A stretch of 64,000 nucleotides of DNA from Datisca glomerata (taxonomy: Eukaryota > Streptophyta > Magnoliopsida > Cucurbitales > Datiscaceae). Made by a program: the position numbers and the translations under genes. Below, piece by piece: positions 23,564 to 34,519 of the stretch. Position 1 is the stretch's first letter, and every line of letters begins with the position of its first letter. The stretch covers positions 712,260 through 776,259 of the forward strand of contig QANY01002235.1 of the NCBI GenBank assembly GCA_003255025.1, written 5' to 3'. The notes beneath the pieces are model-generated. The model did not search any database and had not been told where the DNA came from. It worked only from the letters and a program-made list of their open reading frames with translations.

Positions 23564-24423
23564 TGAACATGAAAAAAATCACTCAAGACACGTGTGCAGA
23601 AAGAACGCTGAAGCAGGAGACCTCGTCAGAATGATAAAAAATGCTGAAGTAGGATACCCCATCAGAATGGCAAAGAATGTTGAAGCAGGGAACTTTCACT
23701 TCTTGAATGAGGGACCATCGCTTCTGGAACATGGGGACAATAACTTTTACAACGGGGGAACAATCGCTTCTAGAACGGGTGACTATCGATTCTGGAATGG
23801 GGGGACTATCGCTTCTAGAACGGGGGACCATCATTCCTAGAATGAGAAAGAACAACATAACGGGAACCGACATCTCGAGAATGGGAACCGATATCTCGAG
23901 AATGATGAATCATTATCTCCTAGATAGGATAGAACATCAGAATAGAAATGAGGGTTTAAACTGACAACCAAGTGGTTATGATTGATTGGCTCGAACCACG
24001 AGGAACCACCAAGTGGCTATCAAAACAGTTGAAATGAATTATCAAAGTAAAGGAGCCCACGCCTGAAAGTAATTCTATTAGCCAAAAGCATAGGGGATGT
24101 GATCATCCTTTTTTATCATTATTATTATTGTAAGGCCTCTAAGTACAGGCTCATGTAAAAATAAAAAGGGGCCAAGAAAGAGACAATCTTCCTCACCTAA
24201 AGGCATTTCCCTTCCTCTTCTCTCATCAACAACTGTGTAAATATTTTTATATAAGTGAATATCAACAATCTTCCAGTGGTTTTTCTTTCCTTTAAGAATT
24301 TTCCACGTAAAAGATGGTGTCTTTATTCTCTCTTTCTCTCTTTAAATTATTATCTTTATTAATTTGTTCGTAGAGGTTTTCCATACTGAAAAAAATCTTT
24401 ACATTCTGGAGCTTTCATTCACA
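23564..24423 (+). repeat. Left LTR of the LARD-like element
   Basis: Begins TGAACATG. Its first 370 bp contain imperfect subrepeats of about 28 bp (GGGACTATCGCTTCTAGAAC variants, 23700-23840) that also occur in the right copy. The 3' limit (…TTCATTCACA) is a guess because the right copy is truncated. Confidence 0.6.
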
Positions 24424-24739
24424 GTGAGAGAAAAACTCGAGAAATCCCTCCCAAAATGCAAAAAACCAAATCAAACACTCCATCAACAATGAAAGAAGGA
24501 ACATAAATGGCAACATGTTGGAAGTAGAGATGGGAATGACAACAAGTACAAAAATCTAAACGGAACAGAAAATTGTAAACTCGTTTCTTTCATAATTGAT
24601 TGGCTTATTTCTTTTACATCATCATAAACCTCTAAAAATAAAAAAAATAAAAGAGGAAGGAGATCAGAAAAGAAATCCATTTCAAGGAATGATGAGTTGA
24701 AAAAATCAGAACGGATAAGAAAAGAAGTGCTCAGAAAGT

Positions 24740-25090
24740 TCATAAGAGCTAAAAAAGCTCAGAAATCTCAGAACAAAAAAGCTCATAAAGCTCGTTTCAG
24801 AAAAGCTCATAAAGCTTAGATCAGGAGAGCTCAAAAAACTTAGATCAGAAAGCTCATAAAATTAAAAAAAAGCTTCAGAAAAGTTGAAGTCAGAGCTTCA
24901 AAAAAGTCAAAGTCAGAGCTTCAGAATGGAAAAGTTAAAATTCAAATCAGAGAAGCTTCAGCTATTCAGAGAAGAAAAAGTTAGAGTATTAGAATTTCAG
25001 AACAAAAATCTGAAAGGATTTCAGAAAAGTAATTCGTTAGAAAAGAAAAAAGAGTTAGGAAGGAATTTCAGAGCAAAAAATATAGAGTAA
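24740..25090 (+). repeat. AAGCTCATAAAGCTC-type AG-rich repeat
   Basis: Degenerate units of about 28-35 bp built on AGCTCATAAAGCT and CAGAAAAGCT or TTCAGAA. Open frames here are low-complexity (Lys/Glu/Ser-rich) products of the repeat. Part of the LARD-like interior. Confidence 0.6.
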
Positions 25091-25919
25091 AAAGCTAAGC
25101 AAAAAAGACCACATTCAAACTTCTTAGGAAGGGAAAGTCAAGAAAGTTGCCACCTAAACGTTTCAAAATGGGAAAACAAAGGAGACCGCGCTCAAATGTT
25201 TTAGACCGGGAAGACCAAAAAAGGGAAAGCTACGAATTAAGAAAATCCAGTCATTCAAAAGGAATTTATGAGTGCAGGAAAATAAAAGATGAACAAGCAA
25301 CGATAACAGAGACAACCTGACTACGGAACCAAGGACGTCGTGATGACGTGAACAGAAATGTCTTAACAACGGAAGCGACAACGGGAACGGAAATGGAAAC
25401 CTAAATGAAAAAAGTTGGAAACAAAATTACATGGTGAGTCATATAGTCATAAAGATATGAGAGTATGCGTCATGGAGAATCTTACGGAATTCAAGTTGAG
25501 CTCTATATCAAAAGTATGGTAATCTTCGTATAAGAAAGTAAACTTAATCACGTCTTTCAAATTTAATTTCCTTTTAAACTATATAGACTTACATAGCATA
25601 TTATGTATCTTTAAAAAGATATAGATGTAAGCACCCTTGAAGAATTTTGTAGAACTTGATTCGGAGCTCCCAAACAAGAGTTATAATAATTTTTATGAAA
25701 GTTGTTCAAGAAGATAGATTATGCAGAACAGACAGATTTGGAAATTATACTACGTCAATTGAAGCTAATTATATGGAAGATTATATACTATTGGAAGCAG
25801 ATATGTGAAAATCAACTTTTAGAAGAATCTTACAGAATTTGATTTGGAGCTCTCAATCAAAATTTATGGCATGATAACATGCACGTTGTCAACTCTCTCT
25901 CTTCTTTGATAATAGAACT
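25091..25919. other. LARD-like interior, non-repetitive
   Basis: No coding or structural signal recognised. GAATCTTACGGAATTCAAGT and GAAGAATCTTACAGAATTTG (near 25476 and 25820) are related phrases, suggesting old duplication. Confidence 0.4.
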
Positions 25920-26580
25920 ATGGGCGTAAGTCCTTGGGAGGGGAAATTCATAAGTCTTACTCTCAGAATAAACTAAGGCAATAAGTCTTTGGGAGGGGCA
26001 GTTCTTAAGTCCTGCTCTCAGAAAGAACTAAGGGCGTAAGTCCTTGGGAGGGGTAGTTTCTAAGTCCTACTCTCAAAAGGAAATCAAAACGGGATCATAG
26101 TTCCACTAAAGAAGCCTAAGTCTTTGGTATCGTCTACGTACGCCATTCTCAAAAGAAAATAAAAATGAGGTCATGGTTCCACTGAAAGAGCCTAAGTTCT
26201 TGGGAGCGTCTACGTATGCCATTCTCAAAAGGAAATCAAAACGGGGCCATGATTCCATTAAAGGAGCCTAAATCCTTGGGAGAGTCCAGAAACGCCATTC
26301 TCAGAAGGAAATTGAAATGGGGCCATGGTTCCACTAAAGGAGCCTAAGTCCTTGGGAGGGTGTACGTATGACATTCTCAGAAGGAAATCAAAATGGGGTC
26401 ACGGTTCCACTGGAGGAGCCAAAGTCCTTGGGAGCGTCTACGTACGCCGCTCTTAGAAGGAGATTGAAACGGGGTCATGGTTCCACCGAAGAAGCCTAAT
26501 TCCTTGGGAGCGTCTACATACGCCATTCTCAGAATAAAATTGAAACGAGGCCATGGTTCCACTGAAGGATAAAAAAAGGG
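25920..26580 (+). repeat. Two adjoining tandem arrays (about 67-bp then about 76-bp units)
   Basis: 25920-26090 holds about three units built on GGGCGTAAGTCCTTGGGAGG and CTAAGTCCTACTCTCA. From 26090 to 26580, about six units follow, built on GTCATGGTTCCACTGAAG, GAGCCTAAGTCCTTGGGAG, CGTCTACGTACGCC and ATTCTCAGAAGGAAAT. The two unit types share the CTAAGTCCTTGGGAG core, so one likely derives from the other. A lone unit recurs at about 27445-27530. Confidence 0.88.
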
Positions 26581-26589
26581 CCAAGGAGA

Positions 26590-27110
26590 AAAACACACAA
26601 GGGATGAAACAAAATGTAAGAAGAAAAATCAAATGTCTTTAAAACGAAAAAAGGAAATGTCTTCAAAATGGGAAAGTCTGGAGAATAGAAAAAGCAATGT
26701 CTTCAGAACAGAAAAATAAATGTCTTCAGAATGGGAAAGTCTGGAGAACGAAAAAGAAAATTTATTCAGAACGGGAAAGTCTACGAAAAAAGAAATGTCT
26801 TCAGAACGGGAAATGAAACAACTTCAGAAATGGGAAAGTCTGGAGCACGAAAAAGGAAACATCTTCAAAACGGGAAATTCTAGAGAACGGAAAAGGAAAT
26901 GTCTAGAGAACCGAAAAATCTTAAGAACAGAAAAGGAAATGTCTTTAGAACAGAAAAGGAAACATCTTCAGAACAGGAAATTCTGGAGAATGAAAAAGAA
27001 AATGTCTTAAGAAGGGAAAATCTTCAATACAAAAAAGAAAAGAAGTTGAGAAAAGAACTTCAGAATAGAAAAGAAAAGAAGTTAAGGAAAGACCTTCATT
27101 CAATAAAGAA
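26590..27110 (+). repeat. AG-rich tandem repeat (about 36-bp units)
   Basis: Many imperfect copies of AATGTCTTCAGAACGGGAAA and GTCTGGAGAACGAAAAAG. The two open frames (26720-27010, 26899-27210) are Lys/Glu/Arg-rich repeat translations, not genes. Confidence 0.8.
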
Positions 27111-27229
27111 ACGTTGGAAAAACAAGAGATGTGTAAAGACGGGCAAAAAGGAAGTGCTAAACAACGGAGCTAAGCAAAAGACGACCAGGAGTAAAGGGAA
27201 AAGAAAATAAGGAAACAGGAGAAACTCTA

Positions 27230-27680
27230 CCAATAAGTCCGTTGCAAGGAAAATAAGAAAAATTCTACCAATAGAAGTGGGGCATCAAACTCAAGCTCAT
27301 GCAATGAAATTATGAAATGGTACACTCGCTTCTTACCCATTTCAATTATTATATTATTCTTGTACAACATGTCACAGATCTTATTGTATGAGAGAAGGAA
27401 AATGAAAAATGAAGAAACGGGGGAAACTCTATGGATGAGCCCGTAGAAAATCAAAAACCAGGTCATGGTTCCATGGAAGGAGCCTAAGCCCTTGGGAGTG
27501 TCTAAGGATATCGTTCCCAGAAGGAAAAAGAAAATATGGAAACAGTAGAAACTCTACCAATAAATGTAGAACATCAAACTCAAACTCGTGCAATACAATT
27601 ATGGAATGAGAGAAGGAAAATGAAAAATAAAGAAACTCGCCAATGAGCCCATAATGACGAAAATGGGAAAAACTAACAAT
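27230..27680 (+). repeat. Direct duplication in the LARD-like interior
   Basis: About 27235-27330 and 27540-27610 share GAAACTCTACCAATAA, CATCAAACTCAA and CTCATGCAAT or CTCGTGCAAT. A lone 76-bp-type unit sits between the two. Confidence 0.6.
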
Positions 27681-27880
27681 AAACCCGTAGTAAAAAGAAC
27701 AGAAAGACAATACAGTGAATGAAGGGAAAGTAGTCATCATCGACAGCAAGCAGGCAAAAAAGTTAGCCGACAAACGCAAAGCAGGTGAGAACAGAAATAG
27801 GCAGACGTAATGACAGAATAAGAAATGACAAACCATTACACCTCAATAAGTGAAACTTATTTAGTGTAACGGGGGGCAAG

Positions 27881-28262
27881 TGAACAGGAAAAAAATCACC
27901 CAAGACACGTGTGTAAAAAGAATGCTGAAGTGGGAGATCTCGTCAGAATAGCAAAGAACGCTGAAGCGGGAGACCTCATCAGAACGGGAAAGAATGCTGA
28001 AGTGGGGAACCTTCACTTCCGGAATGGGGGACTATCGCTTCTAGAACGGGGGGACAATCGGTTTTGGAATGGGGGGACAGTTGCTTCTGGAATGGGTGAC
28101 TACCGCTTTTGAAATGGGGGGACTATTGCTTCCAGAATGGGGGACCATCACTCCCAAAACGGGGAAGAACAATAGAACAGGAACTGACATCTCGAGAACG
28201 GGAGATCATTGCTTCTAGAATGGGAACCAACATCTCCAGAACGGGGAATCATTACCTCTTAT
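27881..28262 (+). repeat. Right LTR of the LARD-like element (truncated)
   Basis: Starts TGAACAGGAAAAAAATCAC right after the purine tract and follows the left LTR until about 28258 (GGGGAATCATTACCTC versus ATGAATCATTATCTCC). Sequence then switches to PDS5 intron/exon sequence. Confidence 0.7.
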
Positions 28263-28347
28263 TATTTTGCATCCCATCTTGCTTTTGTTCAGTGTGAGTT
28301 GGTTGATCTGATAACTGTTAAATCAAAGCAAACTCTTAATTTTACAG

Positions 28348-30010
28348 ATACGATATTATTGAATCTATTCTCTGTGGATCCCTTTCTTCATCAGAGTTCC
28401 CAGTCAGGGATAGAATTAAACACTGGCTAAGAATCTTCTTAGGATTTATCAAAGTTGAGGTGAGAGCTCTCGAGAAGATACTAGAGCAGAAGATTAGGTG
28501 CATTGTAAATGCTTGACTCTGAGATTGGAAATTCCAAGACCTTTTGTGAAGCCCCGATCCTTCATTTTTGGTACATGATGGATTCTCTAATATCCTCTTC
28601 TCTTGCAGGTTACAACAAGAAATGCAAAGATATTTCTCTCTTAAGTAGACAAATCAGGTTAAGAATGTTTGAACTAAATGTTTTGAGTTATTATGCACAT
28701 TAGCAAATTAACGAACGATTTTTTATTCTCATGAAGGTGCAGGTTATTGTTGCTCCTGAGACTCAGAAGAAAATTTTGTTTTCCTTTAGAATAATGTTTC
28801 GTTCTTTTAGTGATCCTGCAAAGGCATAGGAAAATTTCCTGATAATAGATCAGTTGAAAGATGCTAATGTCTGGAAGATTTTGACCAACCTTGTAGACCC
28901 CAGCACTAGCTTCCAGCAAGTTTACATCTTCCAGGTAAGAATTGGTTTGATAATTGATAAAGGTGCTATAAAGTTCACTTTGCTCAATTGTTGAAGCTAG
29001 ATATTTTTTTTATCACTGTTGAAGCTGGATATGGTTCATGAATGAGATATTCAATCCTTCTTTCAATCTGGTTTGGGTTTACTAATTCAATCAACTTATA
29101 TTTTTCCCCACACAATCAAACGAGACCCTTTGGACTAAAGCTAAGGATGATAGTCTTTCCAAATTTTATGAACATCAAATTTCCTTCAGGGTTTAGTGGG
29201 AGTCGAATGAGCCACCCTTCTAAGGTTGTTGTGTGCGTGGGATGTTTTGATACACACAACCAAAGTTTTTTATTCATAATAAGGTTTCATAAAAGGGTAG
29301 TTACAAGGAGTTAAAATACATGTTTAAGGCATTCCAAAGAAGTTCTTAAGAGTATACTTCAGAATTTAGGATCAGATGATGTATTTTCATACTAGTGGAG
29401 CTTGTCCGATTTGCTAGGGTGTGATTCAGACCACCTATTTGACTAAACAAAAGTTATGCTAAAAGTTTATAGTCCTTAGGTTATTTTGGTCAGTATTTGG
29501 ATTCCTTTTTTAATAACCCTCTTACATTCAAATGTACTTTGTTTAGTTTGAATTCTTCCTAATTTTGGATTGTGGTTAGACTCATTTATCATACCATTTG
29601 TTCTCATTTTTATACTTCTTTGTACTTCCTATTGAAAAGAACAAGAATGTAAAAAAATAAGGCTCTAATAGGAGGCCTTTAAACTTGAAATGTTGTTTTC
29701 CTACTCATAAGTCATAACAGGCTTTCCCCTTGTAGATGGCCTTCCTGGTGAAAGTCTTCTACAATTTATTCCTGATTTTTTATTAAGTGGACTATGCAAT
29801 GCCAGTTTTTGAAACTAGAAAGGTTGAAATTGAAGAATTCATTGTAGACAAGATTCTGAAAAGCAACAAAGTAGGTTCATTAAAAAAATTGATATTAGTC
29901 AGATATGCATAATTTAACTTTGTGAGTTGTATTTAGCTTTTCCATTTTAGAAAGTAGAAGATAATACACAAGCATTTTGGGAGGATGGAAGCGAGCTTTG
30001 TCTGTTGAAG
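28348..30010 (+). pseudogene. PDS5: PDS5 (sister chromatid cohesion) gene fragment
   Basis: PDS5 is a HEAT-repeat regulator of cohesin in the nucleus. Five exon-like blocks match plant PDS5 as I know it. Exon A 28348-28497: YDIIESILCGSLSSSEFPVR, DRIKHWLRIFLGF, KVEVRALEKILEQKIR. B 28609-28657: RLQQEMQRYFSLK then a stop where relatives have Gln. C 28743-28934: PETQKKILFSFRIMFRSFSD, then a stop, then QLKDANVWKILTNLVDPSTS. D about 29789-29870: YAMPVFETRKVEIEEF. E 29951-30010: WEDGSELCLLK. AG/GT splice sites remain at A, B, C and E. Roughly 170 residues expected between C and D are missing. Introns show it came from genomic DNA, not a retrocopy. Two nonsense changes and the deletion make it a pseudogene; the gene's remaining 5' and 3' parts are absent. 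Confidence 0.88.
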
Positions 30011-30637
30011 GTTGGCCATTTCTTCAACACTTTTATTTTGAATTTAGTTGTATGTTGCAAGATGTTAAATGTGGCATTGTCAACCTTATCTAATTTGATA
30101 TTGTAGTGGGTATTTCATAAGATACTATGAGATTTTCATACCTTTCACAATGCAAACCTTGTTCCTGGGGAATATGTTATGCTTTATTTGAGTTTCGTTG
30201 AATAGGTTATGCTTTATTTGAGTTATTATTTTATAAGTAGCTTAGTTATTATGAAAAATCATATAAGAATTACATATGTGGATGTGTGTGTATATAAATG
30301 TATGATGTATATATGTATATTTACATACGACTCAGTTGAATCATTGCCATAAACATTTACACAACAATTTTTAGTTGTGTTTGTTCATTGAGAACTAAAC
30401 AAGTTTTATGTTTTGTTTGGAGTTGCTATCATTTTCAATAACTATTGTGTTATAAAGACATTGGTACGTCTTAGTTTTCCGCAATGGAATAAGATAAGCT
30501 TACAAAAAAATTGAATAAGATAAGCTTGTTGTAGGTGTGAACTTTTATAAAAAAAAAGCTTGTTATAGGTGTTGATTAAAAGTTATTTTGACATTAATGT
30601 ATATAAAGAAATCTGTTGTGAGAAGGTAATTGAATGA
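30011..30637. other. Intron remnant / AT-rich spacer
   Basis: Follows the last PDS5 exon block and may begin as its intron. Contains duplicated TTATGCTTTATTTGAGTT (near 30178 and 30207) and GAATAAGATAAGCTT (near 30486 and 30513). No gene seen. Confidence 0.4.
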
Positions 30638-30686
30638 AAAAAAAACTGTCATGGAAATGCATTTTCCCTTTCCATGACAGTTTTTT
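30638..30686. repeat. Perfect 19-bp inverted repeat (hairpin)
   Basis: AAAAAAACTGTCATGGAAA (30638-30656) and TTTCCATGACAGTTTTTTT (30668-30686) pair perfectly around an 11-base loop. It borders the GATGACGG hairpin repeats on their left. Confidence 0.9.
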
Positions 30687-30699
30687 TAAAAATAATTTT

Positions 30700-31010
30700 T
30701 ACATTAAATGACGGGGATTCTCCTTCATCTAAATGCTTTCAACGGCACCTATGATGACGGAGATTGCCCGCATCTAAGTATTTTTTACGGCACCTATGAT
30801 GATGAGGATTTTCATCATCTAATAGCTTTTAGTGGAACCTATGATGACGGGGATTCTCCATCATCTAATTAGTTTTCGCTACACGTTATTATGATAGTTT
30901 TTTTAAAAAGAATAAAGATGATAGTCCAATAGATGATAGACGGTCAGCCATCATTATAAGATTATAATGACGAGTTTTTACCGTCATCTAAGGCCATAAT
31001 TATAATAGTG
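30700..31010 (-). mobile_element. CACTA-like terminus with subterminal hairpin repeats
   Basis: Four units of about 45 bp (near 30707, 30752, 30797, 30842) each carry GATGACGGGGATTCTCC...CATCATCTAA, which is itself partly palindromic. Two looser copies follow to 30990. The stretch ends ...GGCCATAATTATAATAGTG, so the minus strand begins CACTATTATAATTATGGCC. A CACTA end followed by repeated subterminal motifs is the hallmark of CACTA (CMC/En-Spm) transposons. The matching second end was not found in the window, so the size of the element and whether it includes the PDS5 piece are unknown. Confidence 0.6.
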
Positions 31011-31489
31011 GTCTATTCTATATTTTATCTTAATTATATGAACACTCTTTTAAATCTATAGAAATACTCCTTTAATTTTATGTTTTTATAAAAAAAATCA
31101 GTACATTTTTCCCAAACGTGCTTACCGCCTGCACTTTTTCAAGAAATTCATATTAATAAAGCATTAATATTTGTCATATTCTCATATTTATTTAATTCAT
31201 ACTGTAACTTCTATACATCAATACTGCTTGAGAACATTAGTTATTCACAAAAAGTACAAGTTGGATAATTTAGGAAAACAATTTATATGAAGGTATTTGT
31301 ACCTAAAATAAAACAAAAAAGAGTGAAATTATCCAGAGTGCTGTTAAATAAATCGAATCCTCCGTAAGTTCTCACTTAGGTGTATGAGTATTTCAAAAAT
31401 TATATACCTATCGTTAAAGATTTCTGTAAATCTATAACCTACATTTTAACATACGAAATCTATATCTCTCGTCTACTATTTTTAACAGG
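31011..31489. other. AT-rich spacer
   Basis: No coding or repeat structure recognised. Confidence 0.4.
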
Positions 31490-31885
31490 TCTGACGGCTG
31501 AAAATTTTGGTTAGCTACATGAAAGGTTCAAGTATAGTTATGAAAACTATATGAACCTTTTAAGTTATGTATTGACTTTTATAAAAAAAAAAAGTTTACC
31601 ATCAAAAAAATTTAAATAGTTACTTGAAATGTTTTTAAATAATAATAAAAATTACTTAAATCTTTTAAGTTATTTTTTCTAACTTTGGTTTGGGTACTAG
31701 AAATATGTAAACAATTATTTGAATGATTCAAGCAATCATAACAAATTATCATTTCTAAAAGGGTTTATCTACTAAAAACATGGTTTAAGTAGTCATAATA
31801 TACAACTTGAACCATTCATGTTACTGCATTCGGTTTTCCCGTACCAAAGACAAAGTTTGCTTTGAAAACTTAAAGAATTCAAGTA
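31490..31885. repeat. Left part of palindromic TTGAA/TTCAA array
   Basis: Degenerate repeats of ACTTGAA and TTCAAGT with 'AGTCATAA' spacers (for example GAAAGGTTCAAGT, AACTTGAACCATTCATG). The array stops at 31885, where LTR homology of the Copia element begins, and resumes beyond its other end at 40636. Confidence 0.6.
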
Positions 31886-33110
31886 CTCTGTAAAAACATT
31901 CTATAATCATTAAGAGTCAATTCTATATTTATAGTGAAGTAATAATAGAATTAATAAATAAGATTATTTAATTAAAAAGATTAATTAATAATCTGGTTTA
32001 TTGGAGTTTAAGATTATAGGTCAATGATCCCCAAGTCACTATTATACTACGTAGTTTAGGGTGTAAATATTTCAGGACATGAGAAAAGAACTGACTTGCA
32101 AAGAACTTTTTATTCTGAGGCAAATACATAATAATTATATGATTATATGTGATTAATTAATTAATAATTAATTAATTGAATTATATATATATAATTTTTG
32201 GAATATATATATAATTATCGATTATTTTTTCAATTATCGATAAGTGAGACATATATCTAATTTATGAAATTAGATAATTAAATTATTATTAGATAATAAT
32301 TTGAATCAACTAAATCTGTTATTTGTGAAATAACATATAATTTAGTTGATATGGATAATCAGATATATTAATTTTGAATTAACTGATATCTATATATTAT
32401 CTTATTAAAATAAATATTTAATTTACAGTAATTATCATGTGTCAATCAATGATTGAGAATCATAGATCATCATAGAGTGTTGTAGTACTACGTGGCAATA
32501 CATCAGTAGACGTGAAACATTGTAGTGCCACATGGCACTATAGTGTGGCGTAACACACAATGTCGTGAGGCACTATGATGGTTTACCCCAACTATAGTGT
32601 TGTGTGGCACTGTAATTGTACATCATTATACAGTAGGTCCCACTATATTTGAAATTTTGAATTTAAATATAATTTTTAATTATCCTTAAGGATCTGATAC
32701 ACCATTATCTAGAAAAGATACATATATTATTCTAATGGTCTCAGTTGATGATCACTTCATTAATTCATCAATCAAGAATTGAATGGAGAAGATAGTTGGT
32801 GTCAGAGTAATTTTTTTCTGTGATTAAAAGTTAATCAAATCTCTAAAAGAATAATCATCGCGTTCTTTTAGAGAATCATCTCACTAAAGTCATTTTCAGT
32901 AAATCTCTAGATCTCATGTGTTGAGTACATCTACAGACAGAAAAAGTGTCTTGTAATATTCTACGTGCCCATACACATTCTAATGCGTTGAGAATTGACT
33001 TGGAAGATCTTAGTGTAGATCTCCGAGTCTATTGATCGTTGGAACGGTTTCGTGGGGTGGAGGATCGATCCAGTTTGCAATGACGCTTGATATAGACTAC
33101 AAAAGAGATA
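31886..33110 (+). repeat. 5' LTR remnant of the second Copia
   Basis: Aligns by eye to 39245-40432: ATTTATAGTGAA, AAGATTATAGGT, ATTAGATAATAATTTGAATC, TGTGTCAATCAATGATTGAG, TTATTCTAATGGTCTCAG, CATCGCGTTCTTTTAGAGAA, GACAGAAAAAGTGTCTTGTA, GGAACGGTTTCGTGGG. Both ends are deleted. Confidence 0.85.
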
Positions 33111-34519
33111 TGGTTCGTAAAAATCTTGATACCATCTTACCCTATCACTGCATAATTTGATGATAACACTATCTCAATCAATTATCCTTTTAAAATTTAA
33201 GATTAATGTAATTTTAAAATTAATAGGCTGATTGAGTTTGATCCAACTTTGATCAAATCAAATAAAAAATTTATTTGACTAAGTCCAAGTCAACTATTTT
33301 TAAAGAGATAATTTTAAAAATTAATTTTAATTAACAAAAATAGTTTTCTTTATTAAATAGGATCTTGTTCGAAGCTTGAAAATTATGAAGATGGACATCA
33401 GGAGGAGAAAGTAATATTTGGAAAATATATATTCTTGAAGTCCGTTTTGTAATTTTATTTCTTTATTTTAGTGTTGTATTTTAGAAATACCCAATAGTCA
33501 CTCGGTCCATTATTATTTTATTTAATTATTAAATTATTATTTAAATATTATGTTTGATAACATGTTCATGCATTAATCGATCAAATGTCATACTTGAAAA
33601 TTTCACACAGTTTCATTTTATCATGTATCTTATCAGTAGAAACATGATTTATTAGGTAGGATTGTCCTAATATGTTTATATGTATTGTTTTATGAAATCA
33701 ATTGCATGTAAACTGTTAGATTTAAATTAGTTAAAACTTGATAATCACACCGCACTAAGGACCATAATAACCTTTAGGATAACCGACTTTAGTAAAAGAG
33801 TTTTATTAAAATATTTGATGAATATAATTAATTAGTTAATCTAAGTTCACCAAACTTTGACTTAGGCACTTTAGAAACTTAGACCAATAAGATTGGCAAA
33901 CTAGTTATTAAATATTCATACAGTTATTATTTTAACCAATGATTAATTTGGAATTAATTAATTAAAATAGAAACACATAATCTTAAAATAGTGAGTGAGA
34001 GAAGATTGACATGTCAATGTAACATATAGTCTTCATCACTAGTACAACACTGTGAAGTGCAATAAGGGCCTCGAATTTGCTTTGTTTTAATCCCCCTAAA
34101 GAAGGTTTTGAGCTGTACCAATACCAAGATTAGACTTTTTAAATAGATAGAGGAAGTGATGTAGTTTAGTTTTGAGCGATTCTAAGGTGACATATTCTAA
34201 ATGAAGTCACGCAATCTGATATGATGGGTTACACTCACAAAGTCACAATTAAGCTTCATGTGGATAGTTGTAACTTGACCGAACAAGCGATATTTTTTGT
34301 TAAAAAAGAAAATATGAGATATTTTAAGTTTTAATTAATAAAGATGAGAATGTCTCATAGACAGCCTAAGGCTAATTTGACTGACCCTAAGGTATCACAT
34401 TAATCGTTGAGTTATTTTATCATGATTAGTAATTGTTAAATTTATGTGTTTATTATGTTGCATTCGTGCATCACGTTTACTTTTTGAATTGTATGTTTTA
34501 AATTTCAGTTATCATTATT
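33111..34519 (+). other. Leader region of the second Copia
   Basis: Non-coding AT-rich DNA between the 5' LTR remnant and the gag start. No tRNA primer site remains at the LTR junction. No independent gene recognised. Confidence 0.5.

Larger units (their letters stand above)
23564..28262 (+). mobile_element. Non-coding LTR element (LARD-like), truncated on the right
   Basis: Two direct repeats, at 23564 and 27881, start TGAACA[TG]GAAAAAAATCAC and share about 370 bp, 4.3 kb apart. The right copy is preceded by a purine tract GGGGGGCAAG (27871-27880), as a 3' LTR would be. The 3.4-kb interior has no retroviral domain and is filled with AG-rich tandem repeats. That combination fits a large retrotransposon derivative, a non-autonomous element. 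The right LTR is cut at about 28262, where PDS5-like sequence starts. No primer-binding site was recognised and no target duplication can be tested. Confidence 0.68.
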
